A stretch of DNA of 64,000 nucleotides from NCBI RefSeq assembly GCF_042660205.1, contig NZ_JBHSTQ010000011.1:45092-109091 (forward strand), given 5' to 3'. Of the stretch, positions 18,695 through 27,899 are shown piece by piece. The stretch's first letter is position 1. Every line of letters begins with the position of its first letter. The translations under genes and the position numbers were made by a program. The notes beneath the pieces are model-generated. The model ran no database searches and had not been told where the DNA came from. It saw only the letters and a program-made list of their open reading frames with translations. The stretch comes from Sporolactobacillus kofuensis. Its GTDB lineage: Bacteria > Bacillota > Bacilli > Bacillales > Sporolactobacillaceae.

Positions 18695-19101
18695 CAGACA
18701 TGTGTCCTTACATTACCACTCGTATTTTGACTCTTTCGATTAATCTCCAAAACTTCTTTCCATGTATCGCGAAAATCAATGACAAGACGTTCAATTTCAT
18801 CAAGTATTTGAAGATCATTTTTTATATTCGCAGTAATCATGCGCCGATGAATGTAGTCATACATGCGCATCATATCTCTTGAAATAGATTGCTTTTCATC
18901 TAAAGTAACCATTAATTCAGTGATAATTGCCTGTGCTCGTTGTAATTTTTTATTCTTTTCTGCATAATCCCCGTTCTCACACGCAAGCCGAGCCTGTCTA
19001 ATAAACTTTACACACCCCTCATAAAGCATTAGTGTTAATTCACCAGGAGATGCCGTAAATACGGAATTTCTTTTGTAAGTCTGATATGGATTATTTGGCA
19101 T
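18694..19101 (-). CDS. fliS: Flagellin export chaperone FliS
   Basis: FliS binds the C terminus of newly made flagellin and keeps it unfolded for export; in B. subtilis it also takes part in the flagellin-FliW-CsrA circuit. The 135-residue protein has the family start (NPYQTYKRNSVFTASPGELT) and the helical core LMLYEGCVKFIRQA. It lies 23 bases after fliD. Confidence 0.95.
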   Translation of the reverse strand: MPNNPYQTYKRNSVFTASPGELTLMLYEGCVKFIRQARLACENGDYAEKNKKLQRAQAIITELMVTLDEKQSISRDMMRMYDYIHRRMITANIKNDLQILDEIERLVIDFRDTWKEVLEINRKSQNTSGNVRTHV

Positions 19102-19124
19102 ACCTCTTCCTCCTGTTTTTAAAA

Positions 19125-20987
19125 TTAACTAAACGTACTTTGAAGATAGCTAGCCTGCGAGTTCGCTTGTTGAATGGCTTCTTCCATCGCTGTAAATTGA
19201 CTGTAATATCGTGTTTGAATTGTTTTTAAATGATCTTGAAAAGTGCTTATTTGATCACTAAGTTCATTTATACTTTGTCCAATGAAAAATTGATTGTTTG
19301 CAAGTGACACTGTTCCTGCCTGTGTCTTTATCTGAGAGATTGTATTATTAATGGTTGTATACATTCTCTTAGCAATGCCTTGTGTCGACGTACTTGAATC
19401 AGAGGTACTACCACTCGTAAATAGTTTCATTACTCCATTTGGATCAGCAGAAATTGCAGCTCTTAATTTACTTTCATCAATTTCTAGTTTGCCATGTTCC
19501 GTATAATCACTGCTTGTCGTGATCCCTATTTGAGCTAATTGACTATAGCTTCCACCGGTAATACCGCTAACAACATTATAAATATTTTGTCTCATTGTAC
19601 TCAAAGCGTCCGTCAAAATATTATCATTATAAAGTGTTCCTTGACGTGCTTTCTCATTCCAGTTTGTTATATCTGTATCAGACATTTGTGCTTTCTGTGC
19701 TGAAGTGAGTGGCTGATAGTCGCGGTCAGATGGTGTACTAATCATATCGTTAATTTTAGAAATCGTGTCATTATACGTATCAACGAAACTTTTGATTTTA
19801 TCGTACATACCATCTGTATCGGTGGCTATACCGACAGTCACTGTTTGTGATGAAGGAATGGCACCATTTAGTGTAAAGGTTGTGTTATTAATCGTAAATG
19901 TATTGGAATGACGCGTCGTACTCATTCCATTGAGTGTAAATGTCGCATCATTTCCACCTTGTTCATATGCACTATTTAATTTCAATGTGTTAGTAAAAAA
20001 TGAACTATTGAACTGCATTTCCTGACCACTTGAATTATTGTTTCCAGTATTTGTTGTCGAAATAGCAACTTGTTGAGAGGCCGAATCATAAAAACTATTA
20101 ACTGTTCCGTATGAATTTATTTTTTGGAGAATGCTATCAAGTGACATGCTTCCATTAGCATCAAATTGAATGGGTACCGCCTGACCACTTGAATTATAAG
20201 TGGTTAAATCAACATTAACAGTTTTATAGTCATACGAGGCAGTAATTGTCGAGCCCTTTACAATCTTATTGTTAAAGCTCAATTTACCGCTTGTATCAAC
20301 AAGAACTTTATTTGGATCCGACGAGTTATTATAATCCACTTGTGATGTGAAAATTGAGTAATTCGTTGTCGCCGTGCCATCATCAACAGTGATAGAACTT
20401 GCTGTAGCCGCACCATTATTCAAATTAAAGGCTGTTCCATCAGCAATTACTGAGTGTGTCTCATCTGTAATAGTATGACTATCCCAAGAGATACTACTAC
20501 CATTAGTTAGATAAGCAGCTTGATCGATTAATGCTTTACTCGAGTCAAAGGATGAAGTAGCAATACTCGTAGCAATGCCATTAGACGCTTGACTATAATT
20601 CGTTGCAACAGTCGCTAATGTTGCATTAGTAATCGTATAGTTGGCATTGTTTGCCCCTGATGCAGGTGTAACTGTAACCTTAGTCGAATCACTAACAGTA
20701 GCCGCTTTTGTATAACTTGATTGCAAGGTCATAGTATTCACTGAATCCAGCAATGTGGAGAGTTGAGTGCTCATTGTACGATAATCATCGCGTTTCCACT
20801 CAAGCAGCTGCAGCTTTTGATTCATCGTATCAAGAGGAACTGATTCAGCTGCCATAAGTTTATTGACAATACTATCAACATCAATTCCGCTTGCAAGTCC
20901 TGATACTTGCAAGGCACTATTGCTGCCCGTATTCAATAGATAATAATTTGATGACGCTGACGAAGAAGTACTACTAATCGTAGCCAA
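19125..20987 (-). CDS. fliD: Flagellar filament cap protein FliD
   Basis: FliD caps the growing filament and folds flagellin subunits at the tip. The conserved N-terminal region is clear (SGLASGIDVDSIVNKLM) and the C-terminal coiled coil ends the protein. At 620 residues it is longer than B. subtilis FliD (about 500); the extra length is in the Ser/Thr-rich middle, which is exposed and variable. The start is a TTG at 20987, chosen because GGAGG stands 8 bases upstream and no ATG fits. The Ser/Thr-rich composition may also suit glycosylation, but that is inference. Confidence 0.93.
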   Translation of the reverse strand: MATISSTSSSASSNYYLLNTGSNSALQVSGLASGIDVDSIVNKLMAAESVPLDTMNQKLQLLEWKRDDYRTMSTQLSTLLDSVNTMTLQSSYTKAATVSDSTKVTVTPASGANNANYTITNATLATVATNYSQASNGIATSIATSSFDSSKALIDQAAYLTNGSSISWDSHTITDETHSVIADGTAFNLNNGAATASSITVDDGTATTNYSIFTSQVDYNNSSDPNKVLVDTSGKLSFNNKIVKGSTITASYDYKTVNVDLTTYNSSGQAVPIQFDANGSMSLDSILQKINSYGTVNSFYDSASQQVAISTTNTGNNNSSGQEMQFNSSFFTNTLKLNSAYEQGGNDATFTLNGMSTTRHSNTFTINNTTFTLNGAIPSSQTVTVGIATDTDGMYDKIKSFVDTYNDTISKINDMISTPSDRDYQPLTSAQKAQMSDTDITNWNEKARQGTLYNDNILTDALSTMRQNIYNVVSGITGGSYSQLAQIGITTSSDYTEHGKLEIDESKLRAAISADPNGVMKLFTSGSTSDSSTSTQGIAKRMYTTINNTISQIKTQAGTVSLANNQFFIGQSINELSDQISTFQDHLKTIQTRYYSQFTAMEEAIQQANSQASYLQSTFS

Positions 20988-21002
20988 ACTTAACGCCTCC
21001 TT

Positions 21003-21356
21003 TTAAGCTCTATCGTTTATAATTAAGCCAAGCTTTTCTGCAATTGACGCGTACATCTCTAAAAACTTCTTTGGAGGAATTTCGCGAATCACTTGATGAG
21101 TATTTACATCTTGAAGTTGAACATAATAAGTTTGGAGTTTATCAAAATAAACATATTTTAATTCAGTAACTTCTGGCTGAAGGAGTTTATTTGCTTCATC
21201 TACCAGTTTCTTTGCTTGATTTTTAGTTAAGTCCTGTTCCTGACTTTGATTTGCTTGTACCTTATTTATCTCTTTGGATCGCTCCGTAATCTGTTCAGTT
21301 GAGTAATCATTTTGAATGGACGGATCAATATTTATCGAGCTAATACTTTCATTCAT
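21003..21356 (-). CDS. flaG: FlaG family flagellar protein
   Basis: A 117-residue protein in the position of yvyC of B. subtilis. The C-terminal half has the FlaG pattern (YYVQLQDVNTHQVIREIPPKKFLEMYA); the N-terminal half is charged and disordered-looking. FlaG proteins affect filament length, but the mechanism is unclear. First gene of the operon, 15 bases before fliD, with a SigD-type promoter. Confidence 0.88.
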   Translation of the reverse strand: MNESISSINIDPSIQNDYSTEQITERSKEINKVQANQSQEQDLTKNQAKKLVDEANKLLQPEVTELKYVYFDKLQTYYVQLQDVNTHQVIREIPPKKFLEMYASIAEKLGLIINDRA

Positions 21357-21398
21357 TTGCTCCCCTCCACAGCCATCAAATAGATATATCTATTTATT

Positions 21399-21425
21399 CT
21401 ATCGGTTGAGATAAGGAAAAATTTA
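21399..21425 (-). promoter_or_regulatory. SigD promoter of flaG-fliD-fliS-fliT
   Basis: On the minus strand TAAA (21425-21422), a 15-base spacer and ACCGATAG (21406-21399) match the SigD consensus TAAA-N15-GCCGATAT except at two -10 positions. Confidence 0.75.
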
Positions 21426-21461
21426 ATTCAACACTTTACTTTTGAATATATTAGTACATGT

Positions 21462-22535
21462 TTATCCATTCATAACTTTGTTTATTGCATTTTCCATTCG
21501 ATCAACTATTTTATCCGTTTTATAATCACTAACTGATTTTTGACACAGTTCTGGTTCTGGTAAAATTTTCTCTTCATCTAGAATATTTTGAATAATGTCA
21601 TGTAACTTTTTATCATCACCACAGGGAAACAACCATCCGTTTACATCATCGTTTACAATTTCATCTGCTCCATCCCAAAGGCTGGAGATTACCGGAATGC
21701 CTCTAGCTAATGCCTCAATTAAAATCAAAGCAAAGCCTTCAAAATCAGAAGAAAGTATTAATACCGAAGCATCCGACACTGTTTCCCACGGTTCACTTTT
21801 CCACCCATGCCATTCAACATTTGAATTCAGGTTTAATGATTTAGATAAGTCTTGCAATTTAGACTGATCAGGTCCATCCCCAATAATATCGAGCCTCCAA
21901 TCTCCATTAAGATGTTCTAACGCTTTTAATAAAACATCTACTCTCTTTTGATTGTTGGCAATTCGACCAACGTATATCATTTTTAGCTTTTCAGATGGTC
22001 TATTAACTAGATAACTTTTTTCAAAATCAATTGTATTTCCAATATAGTAGACGTGTTTCGAGTCAACATGTTTCCCAATCTGCTGTGCAATACTTTTTGA
22101 TATAGCTAGATGTCCATCACAAAGGTTCAAATAACTTTCTCCACCAAATACATTAGGTGGTCCGTGCAACCAAGAAAGAATAGTTGGTTTTTTCACAGGA
22201 TTCATTTTATTAACAGCCATTCTGCAAAGCCAGCTTATTACAGGCGTATGCGTTGCCAGAATGACATCGGGCCGTCCAAACATTTGAGTGAGTCTTTCAT
22301 AATTTGATGAAAAGAGATCTCCTGTGCTTTGATCAAGTGGTGAGTAAACACCTGCCTCATCGCCGAAATAATATATGTTTGAAAATTGTTCAGCCCAATC
22401 AAAATATTTAGGAGGAGCGATTTGGAAAACTCGTACTAAATGACCTCTTTTCTCTAACTCATTGGTAACCAGTTTAATAACGTTTTCCAAGCCTCCTTTA
22501 CCGACTGCATAACCCAGTACAATATCAATAATCAT
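21462..22535 (-). CDS. GT-B glycosyltransferase (GT4-like), flagellar locus
   Basis: A 357-residue cytoplasmic sugar transferase with two Rossmann-like halves. It shows a glycine-rich acceptor loop near the start (GYAVGKGGLENV), MIYVGRIANNQKRVDVLLKA at the donor domain, and the GT4 signature SSDFEGFALILIEALARGIPV with its Glu-x7-Glu spacing. Sugar and acceptor cannot be told from sequence. It follows the GT2-TPR fusion gene by 43 bases and precedes flaG, so flagellin or another filament protein is the likely acceptor by context. It ends before the flaG SigD promoter. Confidence 0.85.
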   Translation of the reverse strand: MIIDIVLGYAVGKGGLENVIKLVTNELEKRGHLVRVFQIAPPKYFDWAEQFSNIYYFGDEAGVYSPLDQSTGDLFSSNYERLTQMFGRPDVILATHTPVISWLCRMAVNKMNPVKKPTILSWLHGPPNVFGGESYLNLCDGHLAISKSIAQQIGKHVDSKHVYYIGNTIDFEKSYLVNRPSEKLKMIYVGRIANNQKRVDVLLKALEHLNGDWRLDIIGDGPDQSKLQDLSKSLNLNSNVEWHGWKSEPWETVSDASVLILSSDFEGFALILIEALARGIPVISSLWDGADEIVNDDVNGWLFPCGDDKKLHDIIQNILDEEKILPEPELCQKSVSDYKTDKIVDRMENAINKVMNG

Positions 22536-22578
22536 ATATGTTCTCTCCTCAAACTGGGATTAAAATGAAAAATCATAA

Positions 22579-25500
22579 TTACTTTTCTTCTAGTGAGGTT
22601 CTAATAAAATTCCATACTCTTTCTGTTGAATGATCATCTTGATATTGATGAACAATATGCTTTAATCTGTCTCTTTCTTTGCTGAAGTAATTTATGTCTG
22701 TCAAAGATTTAACTATCTGATTTTCTAGTTCAGTTTGTGATGTAACTTTTGGTCCTGGCGTCCATTGTTCATATGGATTTAAAATGAATCCCCTAGATTT
22801 TCGGTAAGATTCAAGATCGACAGGTGTAAAAATAATAGGTCGATTTAATAATAAGAAATCAAAGTATGTTGAAGAATAATCGGTGATTAACAAATCTGCA
22901 CCACTTAATAATTCATAAACGTCCAGTTGATATTTGGTTAGCAGGTCAGATGTTAAAGCAAGTATATTTTCGCTTTGTTTTATATGACTAATGAACATTC
23001 TTTCATCAGCTGGATGCAGCTTTACAATCAGCTTGAAATGATGATCTTTCAGATATGCTTCAAACTGATTTAATTTAAAATCAGACATATCAAACAAATT
23101 TTCCCAACTTCTACTACCATCATTCCTATTCAGGCGTGAAGTATGTCGCCATGTTGGCATATAAAAAATATATTGATCGTTTTCATTACAAACATTAAAT
23201 AATTTTTTTATATTTTTCCTACCTTCTGATTGTAATAGTAAATCATTTCTCGGTACTCCTAGAATTTTGAATTTTTCCTCATCTATACCGAAACATTTTT
23301 TCATTGATTGATTATACAAATTTGAATAGGAAACTACAGCATCTACGTTCTTCCATTGGTCTTTAATTTTTTCCTTACCAACTTCGCTTTCATCCATTAA
23401 GCCCATAGATTTTAAAGGAAAACCATGCCATAATTCAATTATTTTTTGCTTTTTCGTGATGTTTCTTTTTTCAAAAGGATAGTTTCCCTCAGTTGTAACA
23501 ACCACGTCATTTTCAAGTAATTGATTAAAATACTGAAGGTCATTTTTTTGTTCTATAAGATTGACTTTATACTTTAATCTTATATCATCAGGAATGTGTC
23601 TCATCAAAGCAGTTACATTAGATCCAGACAGTGGTGTGTAAATAAGGGCTACTTTTTTTCGCGTTTCTCCCCAAGTTGTTTGATTAGAAAGATAGCGACT
23701 ATCCGGATAACATTCTAAAGCTAATTGTTGAATGGATAATTCTAATTTTTCTGCGTTCATCCGATGTACAAGTTTTGCCAAATCCTCCAATATTTTAAAA
23801 TTATAAAAACCCTTTTGTATCGCTTGATTAGAAAAATTATAAGCCGCCTCTAATAAATTATTTTTCTTACTCTCATTAATCAAATTAAGGTATGTTTGTT
23901 CATCGAATAACGCATTACCTGATTCTTGGTAAAATTGGACCGCCAGATCATTAAAATGGTAGTGATACAGCATATGTCCGATTTGAATATTGACAGATTT
24001 ATCAAAGGCATTTCTGAAATTCAGAAGTTCTTCAAATAATCCGAACTGCTGTAAGCAAATAGTACGGTTTAAAATAGATAAGTAAAGAGGTAAATCTTGA
24101 TCGCCTTTCCCATTTCCGGTAATTAGATTAATAATGCTTTCGGCATTCTTATATTTTTTCCCATAAGAAATAAGTTCATCCTGACGCTTTGACAATAGAC
24201 TAGAAATTATGTAATCCGAAAAATCGAAAACCCCTGTGTTAAAGATTATTGTCCTTTGTTTCATCGGGAGCTGATTAATTAATTCAAGAGCTTCAGAAGA
24301 TTTATTACTAATTAACAAGCACTTGGCTTTAACATCGACGTTATTAATATACCTCGTCTGAGCGATCAATTTCTCAGTATATTTGCTAGACTCAGGGAAA
24401 TTAAAAATAACTTTTAATAGAAATAATGCACTAACTTCATTTCCTGTTAGTAATTTTTCATCTTTGAAAAAGTGATTAATTTCTTCGTATGGACTGTTTT
24501 TAAATAATAAACCAAAATATCTATTTAATAGTTCCTCGTCATTCCTATTTTCCTGAAATGCTCTGGTATAATACAGTACTGCTTTCTTCAGATCATTTTT
24601 TTCTTCATAAATCTGCCCCATCCATTTGTTTGGAAGATATGAAATGCTATCTGTACTAAGCAAAGCTTCCTGATATTTATCCTGATCATTAACAATATCA
24701 TTTAATTCATATAGTGCATCATCCACCCTCCCTTGAAGCAAATAAATCTTACCTTTTATTGCTTTGAAGTCAGCATAAGAATCAAAGATTGATTCACTAT
24801 CCCGTATCACGTTTAATGCATCATTATAACGCTTCAAAGTTACAAGACATTGACACATTTGTATGAGACAGGTGCCAACCCAAGAATATTTAATATCCGG
24901 TGCTTTCTGATAGGCTTTCACATAACAGTCGAGAGCTTTTTCTGTTTTCCCTTGAGATACGAGCTCATTTCCAAGATTAAAATAATCAAATCCAGTTTGT
25001 CCCTCGGCATTTATCTCTTTATTAATTAATGCTCGATTTCTTGAACCTTTATTTTTGACTGTGACTGTATTGGAAAGATACCCTGAATGATAGACGACAA
25101 GTTTTGAAACATGTGAGCGAAGCTCCTCGCCATCTGTTCTCTTCAGTTGTTCATGTATCGTCCGATAATATTTGATTGCCGGATCATTTTTGTAAATTCT
25201 TACATGATAATTATTAAAAATAGCTTGGGCATCCTTACCAGCAAAATTATAGATTTTGACTACACACATATTAAAATGATCCTGATTTTCTGTTAGCTCA
25301 TTGCGAAGTTCCAACAAATTCTGATAATCGACAAATTCATCAGCATCTAGTGCCAATATCCATTCACTCGTTGCTTTAGATTGCGCATAATTCCGTGCCT
25401 CTGAGAAACTATTATTCCATTTGTAGTCAAAGACTTTATCAGTGTATCTGTGAGCAATTTCTTTTGTACGATCTGTTGAACCTGAGTCAATAATGACTAT

Positions 25501-25593
25501 TTCGTCAACACCATCTTTGACTGACTCAAGGCAACGTTGCAGCACATTCTCTTCGTTTTTTACAATCATGCATAGGGATATAAGCCCTGACAT
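22579..25593 (-). CDS. GT2 glycosyltransferase - TPR-like - glycerophosphotransferase-like fusion
   Basis: A 1004-residue three-part protein directly downstream of hag. Residues 1-190 are a GT2 glycosyltransferase (CMIVKNEEN, VIIDSGSTDRT near 34-43, LDADE near 82-86). Residues about 195-620 are helical repeats that look like TPRs, for example FDYFNLGNELVSQGKTEKAL. Residues about 650-1004 resemble the TagB/TagF CDP-glycerol glycerophosphotransferase family, with WHGFPLK, YMPTWR, KLHP, ITDYSS and FDFLLLNRPI in family order. The expected activity is adding a sugar and then a glycerol-phosphate-type group, probably to a filament protein; this is inference. ATG 25593 has GGAGG eight bases upstream. 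Codon composition is A/T-rich compared with neighbours. Confidence 0.85.
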   Translation of the reverse strand: MSGLISLCMIVKNEENVLQRCLESVKDGVDEIVIIDSGSTDRTKEIAHRYTDKVFDYKWNNSFSEARNYAQSKATSEWILALDADEFVDYQNLLELRNELTENQDHFNMCVVKIYNFAGKDAQAIFNNYHVRIYKNDPAIKYYRTIHEQLKRTDGEELRSHVSKLVVYHSGYLSNTVTVKNKGSRNRALINKEINAEGQTGFDYFNLGNELVSQGKTEKALDCYVKAYQKAPDIKYSWVGTCLIQMCQCLVTLKRYNDALNVIRDSESIFDSYADFKAIKGKIYLLQGRVDDALYELNDIVNDQDKYQEALLSTDSISYLPNKWMGQIYEEKNDLKKAVLYYTRAFQENRNDEELLNRYFGLLFKNSPYEEINHFFKDEKLLTGNEVSALFLLKVIFNFPESSKYTEKLIAQTRYINNVDVKAKCLLISNKSSEALELINQLPMKQRTIIFNTGVFDFSDYIISSLLSKRQDELISYGKKYKNAESIINLITGNGKGDQDLPLYLSILNRTICLQQFGLFEELLNFRNAFDKSVNIQIGHMLYHYHFNDLAVQFYQESGNALFDEQTYLNLINESKKNNLLEAAYNFSNQAIQKGFYNFKILEDLAKLVHRMNAEKLELSIQQLALECYPDSRYLSNQTTWGETRKKVALIYTPLSGSNVTALMRHIPDDIRLKYKVNLIEQKNDLQYFNQLLENDVVVTTEGNYPFEKRNITKKQKIIELWHGFPLKSMGLMDESEVGKEKIKDQWKNVDAVVSYSNLYNQSMKKCFGIDEEKFKILGVPRNDLLLQSEGRKNIKKLFNVCNENDQYIFYMPTWRHTSRLNRNDGSRSWENLFDMSDFKLNQFEAYLKDHHFKLIVKLHPADERMFISHIKQSENILALTSDLLTKYQLDVYELLSGADLLITDYSSTYFDFLLLNRPIIFTPVDLESYRKSRGFILNPYEQWTPGPKVTSQTELENQIVKSLTDINYFSKERDRLKHIVHQYQDDHSTERVWNFIRTSLEEK

Positions 25594-25623
25594 TATATAT
25601 ACCTCCAAAAAAGTTTAAATGAA

Positions 25624-25672
25624 AAGGGGGATGGGATTCTACTATAATAGAACCCCACCCCCCGAAAAATCA
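25624..25672 (-). terminator. Strong terminator after hag
   Basis: A GC-rich hairpin (GGGG-TGGGG-TTCTA paired with TAGAA-CCCATCCCCC) followed by TTTTC on the minus strand lies between hag and the fusion gene. It should give abundant hag mRNA and limited read-through. Confidence 0.85.
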
Positions 25673-25689
25673 ACTTTATTTCAAACAAT

Positions 25690-26517
25690 TTATCTAAGAA
25701 GTTGAAGAACACCCTGAGGAAGCTGATTTGCCTGAGCAAGCATAGCCTGAGCTGCTTGGTTCAGAATATTATTCTTCGTAAAGTTAGCCATTTCAGAAGC
25801 CATATCCACATCAGTAATACGTGATTCAGCATCTGTAAGGTTCTGAGAGGATGTACTCAAGTTATTGATTGTGTGTTCAAGACGGTTCTGCAAGCCACCC
25901 AAATTATCACGTTGCTTTGAAACCGTTTTGATTGCAACATCAATAGCGCTGATTGCAACACTTGCACTTGTGTTGTCTGCTGTCAGCGATACAATCTGTC
26001 CAGATGTAAAGCCTGAGAAGAGAGAACCCGCACTCATATTACTAATACCAAAGCTTAAAATTTCACCGCTGTTGGCACCAATTTGGAGAGTACCGGTAAA
26101 AGAACCACCTAAAAGGTTCTGTGTGTTGAATGCCGTTACCTTACTGATTCGATCCACTTCGCTGTAAAGATTACTTAATTCTGTATTAATTTGGCTTATA
26201 TCATCCGCAGTATTCGTCGTGTTACCAGCTTGAACAGCAAGTTCACGCATACGTTGCAAGATAGAAGTTGTTTCACTTAAGGCACCTTCAGCAGTTTGAA
26301 TCAATGAAGTACCGTCTTGAGCATTACGTTTTGCTTGATCAAGACCATTAATTTGAGCTTTCATTTTTTCAGAAATTGCAAGTCCTGCAGCATCATCAGC
26401 AGCAGTATTAATACGCAGACCTGAAGAGAGTTTAGCCAGAGATTTTTGTGTTGCAGATTCGTTTTTGCTTAACTGATTTAATGTATTCAGTGCAGCAATG
26501 TTGTGGTTGATAATCAT
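25690..26517 (-). CDS. hag: Flagellin
   Basis: The filament subunit. At 275 residues it is a short flagellin with conserved D0/D1 ends (MIINHNIAALNTLNQLSKNE, SSGLRINTAADDAAGLAISE; C-terminal RITDVDMASEMANFTKNNIL and LQLLR) and a small Ser/Thr-rich centre of roughly 90 residues. GGAGG lies nine bases before the ATG. It has a SigD promoter, a structured leader and a strong terminator. The small exposed domain may be where the neighbouring transferases act. Confidence 0.97.
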   Translation of the reverse strand: MIINHNIAALNTLNQLSKNESATQKSLAKLSSGLRINTAADDAAGLAISEKMKAQINGLDQAKRNAQDGTSLIQTAEGALSETTSILQRMRELAVQAGNTTNTADDISQINTELSNLYSEVDRISKVTAFNTQNLLGGSFTGTLQIGANSGEILSFGISNMSAGSLFSGFTSGQIVSLTADNTSASVAISAIDVAIKTVSKQRDNLGGLQNRLEHTINNLSTSSQNLTDAESRITDVDMASEMANFTKNNILNQAAQAMLAQANQLPQGVLQLLR

Positions 26518-26611
26518 AACTAATTTCCTCCTTGAATTATGAAATCCACGTCCATGTGGAATTGTATTTCGGCAATTAAGAAGGCGCCTTCCTAATTGCC
26601 TTACATTTTAT
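26518..26611 (-). promoter_or_regulatory. hag leader with CsrA-type hairpin and long palindrome
   Basis: The leader RNA contains CCAC-ATGGAC-GTGG (26559-26546), a 4-bp stem presenting GGA in the loop, plus the GGA of the ribosome binding site: the two-site layout of CsrA-regulated hag. Further upstream 26600-26571 is a 30-base nearly perfect palindrome (GGCAATTA...TAATTGCC), which may stabilise the message. Confidence 0.65.
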
Positions 26612-26638
26612 TTATCGACAGAAGAAAGAGGATGTTTA
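26612..26638 (-). promoter_or_regulatory. SigD promoter of hag
   Basis: TAAA (26638-26635), 15 bases, GTCGATAA (26619-26612) on the minus strand closely match TAAA-N15-GCCGATAT. Confidence 0.85.
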
Positions 26639-26899
26639 GTAGATTAAGACTTTTTCTTTTATCTTTTATTTAAAAGTTCGAAGCACCTCTTTTTACTTTT
26701 CTAGCATCAGCAAATCGATCTTTATTTTCTACTAAACACAACCATTTAAAGTTTTGACAGCAAGGTAGAAGGGAATCATTTACAAACTGTTGAAAATCCG
26801 GAGAACCTCTGTTTTTTTATTTTATCCATCTTCCTCGCTTGACGCTTCTGCTAAAATCCCTCACCATAACGTTAGTATCTTTTGTAACAGGGTGATCAC
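26639..26899. other. Divergent region between hag promoter and aminotransferase gene
   Basis: A/T-rich; I see no convincing promoter for the plus-strand gene and no small gene. Confidence 0.4.
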
Positions 26900-27883
26900 A
26901 TGACCGAAAAGCAAAAAATCATCGGTGGCTTTTTTTCACTTGAGCTACCAAAGCACACCGAATACCACGAACAAGCGCTGCGCCTGAACAGTGCGCGTTA
27001 TTGTCTCGAGTATGTACTTCGTGCGCGAAACTATAAAAAAATATATTTACCTACCTATATTTGTGACAGCGTACTTCAGCCGATCAAGCGGCTCAACATT
27101 GATTATGAGTTTTATTCTATAAATGATCATTTTGCGCCTGTTTTGGATCAAACTCTTGAAAACGATGCATGCTTCTATTATGTAAACTACTTCGGATTGA
27201 ACTCAAGCAATATCCGTGAATTTTGCCAAAAAATGAAGCATGTTATTGTTGACAATACGCAGGCGTTTTTTGCTCGGCCACTGGCGCATGTGGATACTTT
27301 GTATTCGGCGCGCAAATTTTTCGGTGTGCCGGACGGGGGTTATTTGTATACCGATGCTGAGGATCGAATTGGTTTGGAGCGAGATCCATCCTATTATCGA
27401 TTCGATGCGCTGTTGAAGCAGATTGATCTTGGTAGTGTACCGGCAGAGCCACTATTCGAACAGAATGAAGCATATCTCGACACATGCGGAATGCATGCGA
27501 TGTCTCGTACAACTCAACGGTTGCTAATGAGCATTGATTATGAGCATGTGCGCGCGATCCGAAATGAGAATTTCCTTTATCTTCATAGACAAATTGGGCA
27601 GTACAATCAACTGATCGCGGACTTCAGCAATGTAAACGGTCCGATGTGCTATCCATTCCTCATCGACCGCGGTGAACAATTAAAAGATCTTTTACTGAAG
27701 CACCGCATCTATACTGATGACTTTTGGGAAGAAGTGACATCGCGTGTTTCCGAGTCAAGTTTCGAATATCGTCTTGCTAAACATTTGATCCCACTGCCGA
27801 TTGATCAGCGCTACAATGAGGTAGACATGCGTGCGATTGTCCGGATCGTTCGAAGTTTTCTTGGTAACACATTCTATGGTTGA
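26900..27883 (+). CDS. DegT-like PLP-dependent aminotransferase homologue
   Basis: A 327-residue protein with the layout of fold-type I enzymes related to the DegT/DnrJ/EryC1 sugar aminotransferases. An early YLPTYICDSV segment is followed by VIVDNTQAFF (Asp118, expected to contact the PLP ring nitrogen) and SARKFFGVPDGG, with Lys139 as the likely PLP lysine. It is shorter and more divergent than typical DegT proteins (about 370-400). The start ATG has AGGGTGAT upstream. Divergent from hag; an amino-sugar supply role for filament glycosylation is possible but unproven. Confidence 0.65.
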   Translation: MTEKQKIIGGFFSLELPKHTEYHEQALRLNSARYCLEYVLRARNYKKIYLPTYICDSVLQPIKRLNIDYEFYSINDHFAPVLDQTLENDACFYYVNYFGLNSSNIREFCQKMKHVIVDNTQAFFARPLAHVDTLYSARKFFGVPDGGYLYTDAEDRIGLERDPSYYRFDALLKQIDLGSVPAEPLFEQNEAYLDTCGMHAMSRTTQRLLMSIDYEHVRAIRNENFLYLHRQIGQYNQLIADFSNVNGPMCYPFLIDRGEQLKDLLLKHRIYTDDFWEEVTSRVSESSFEYRLAKHLIPLPIDQRYNEVDMRAIVRIVRSFLGNTFYG

Positions 27884-27899
27884 ATTATTCCAAATCGTT

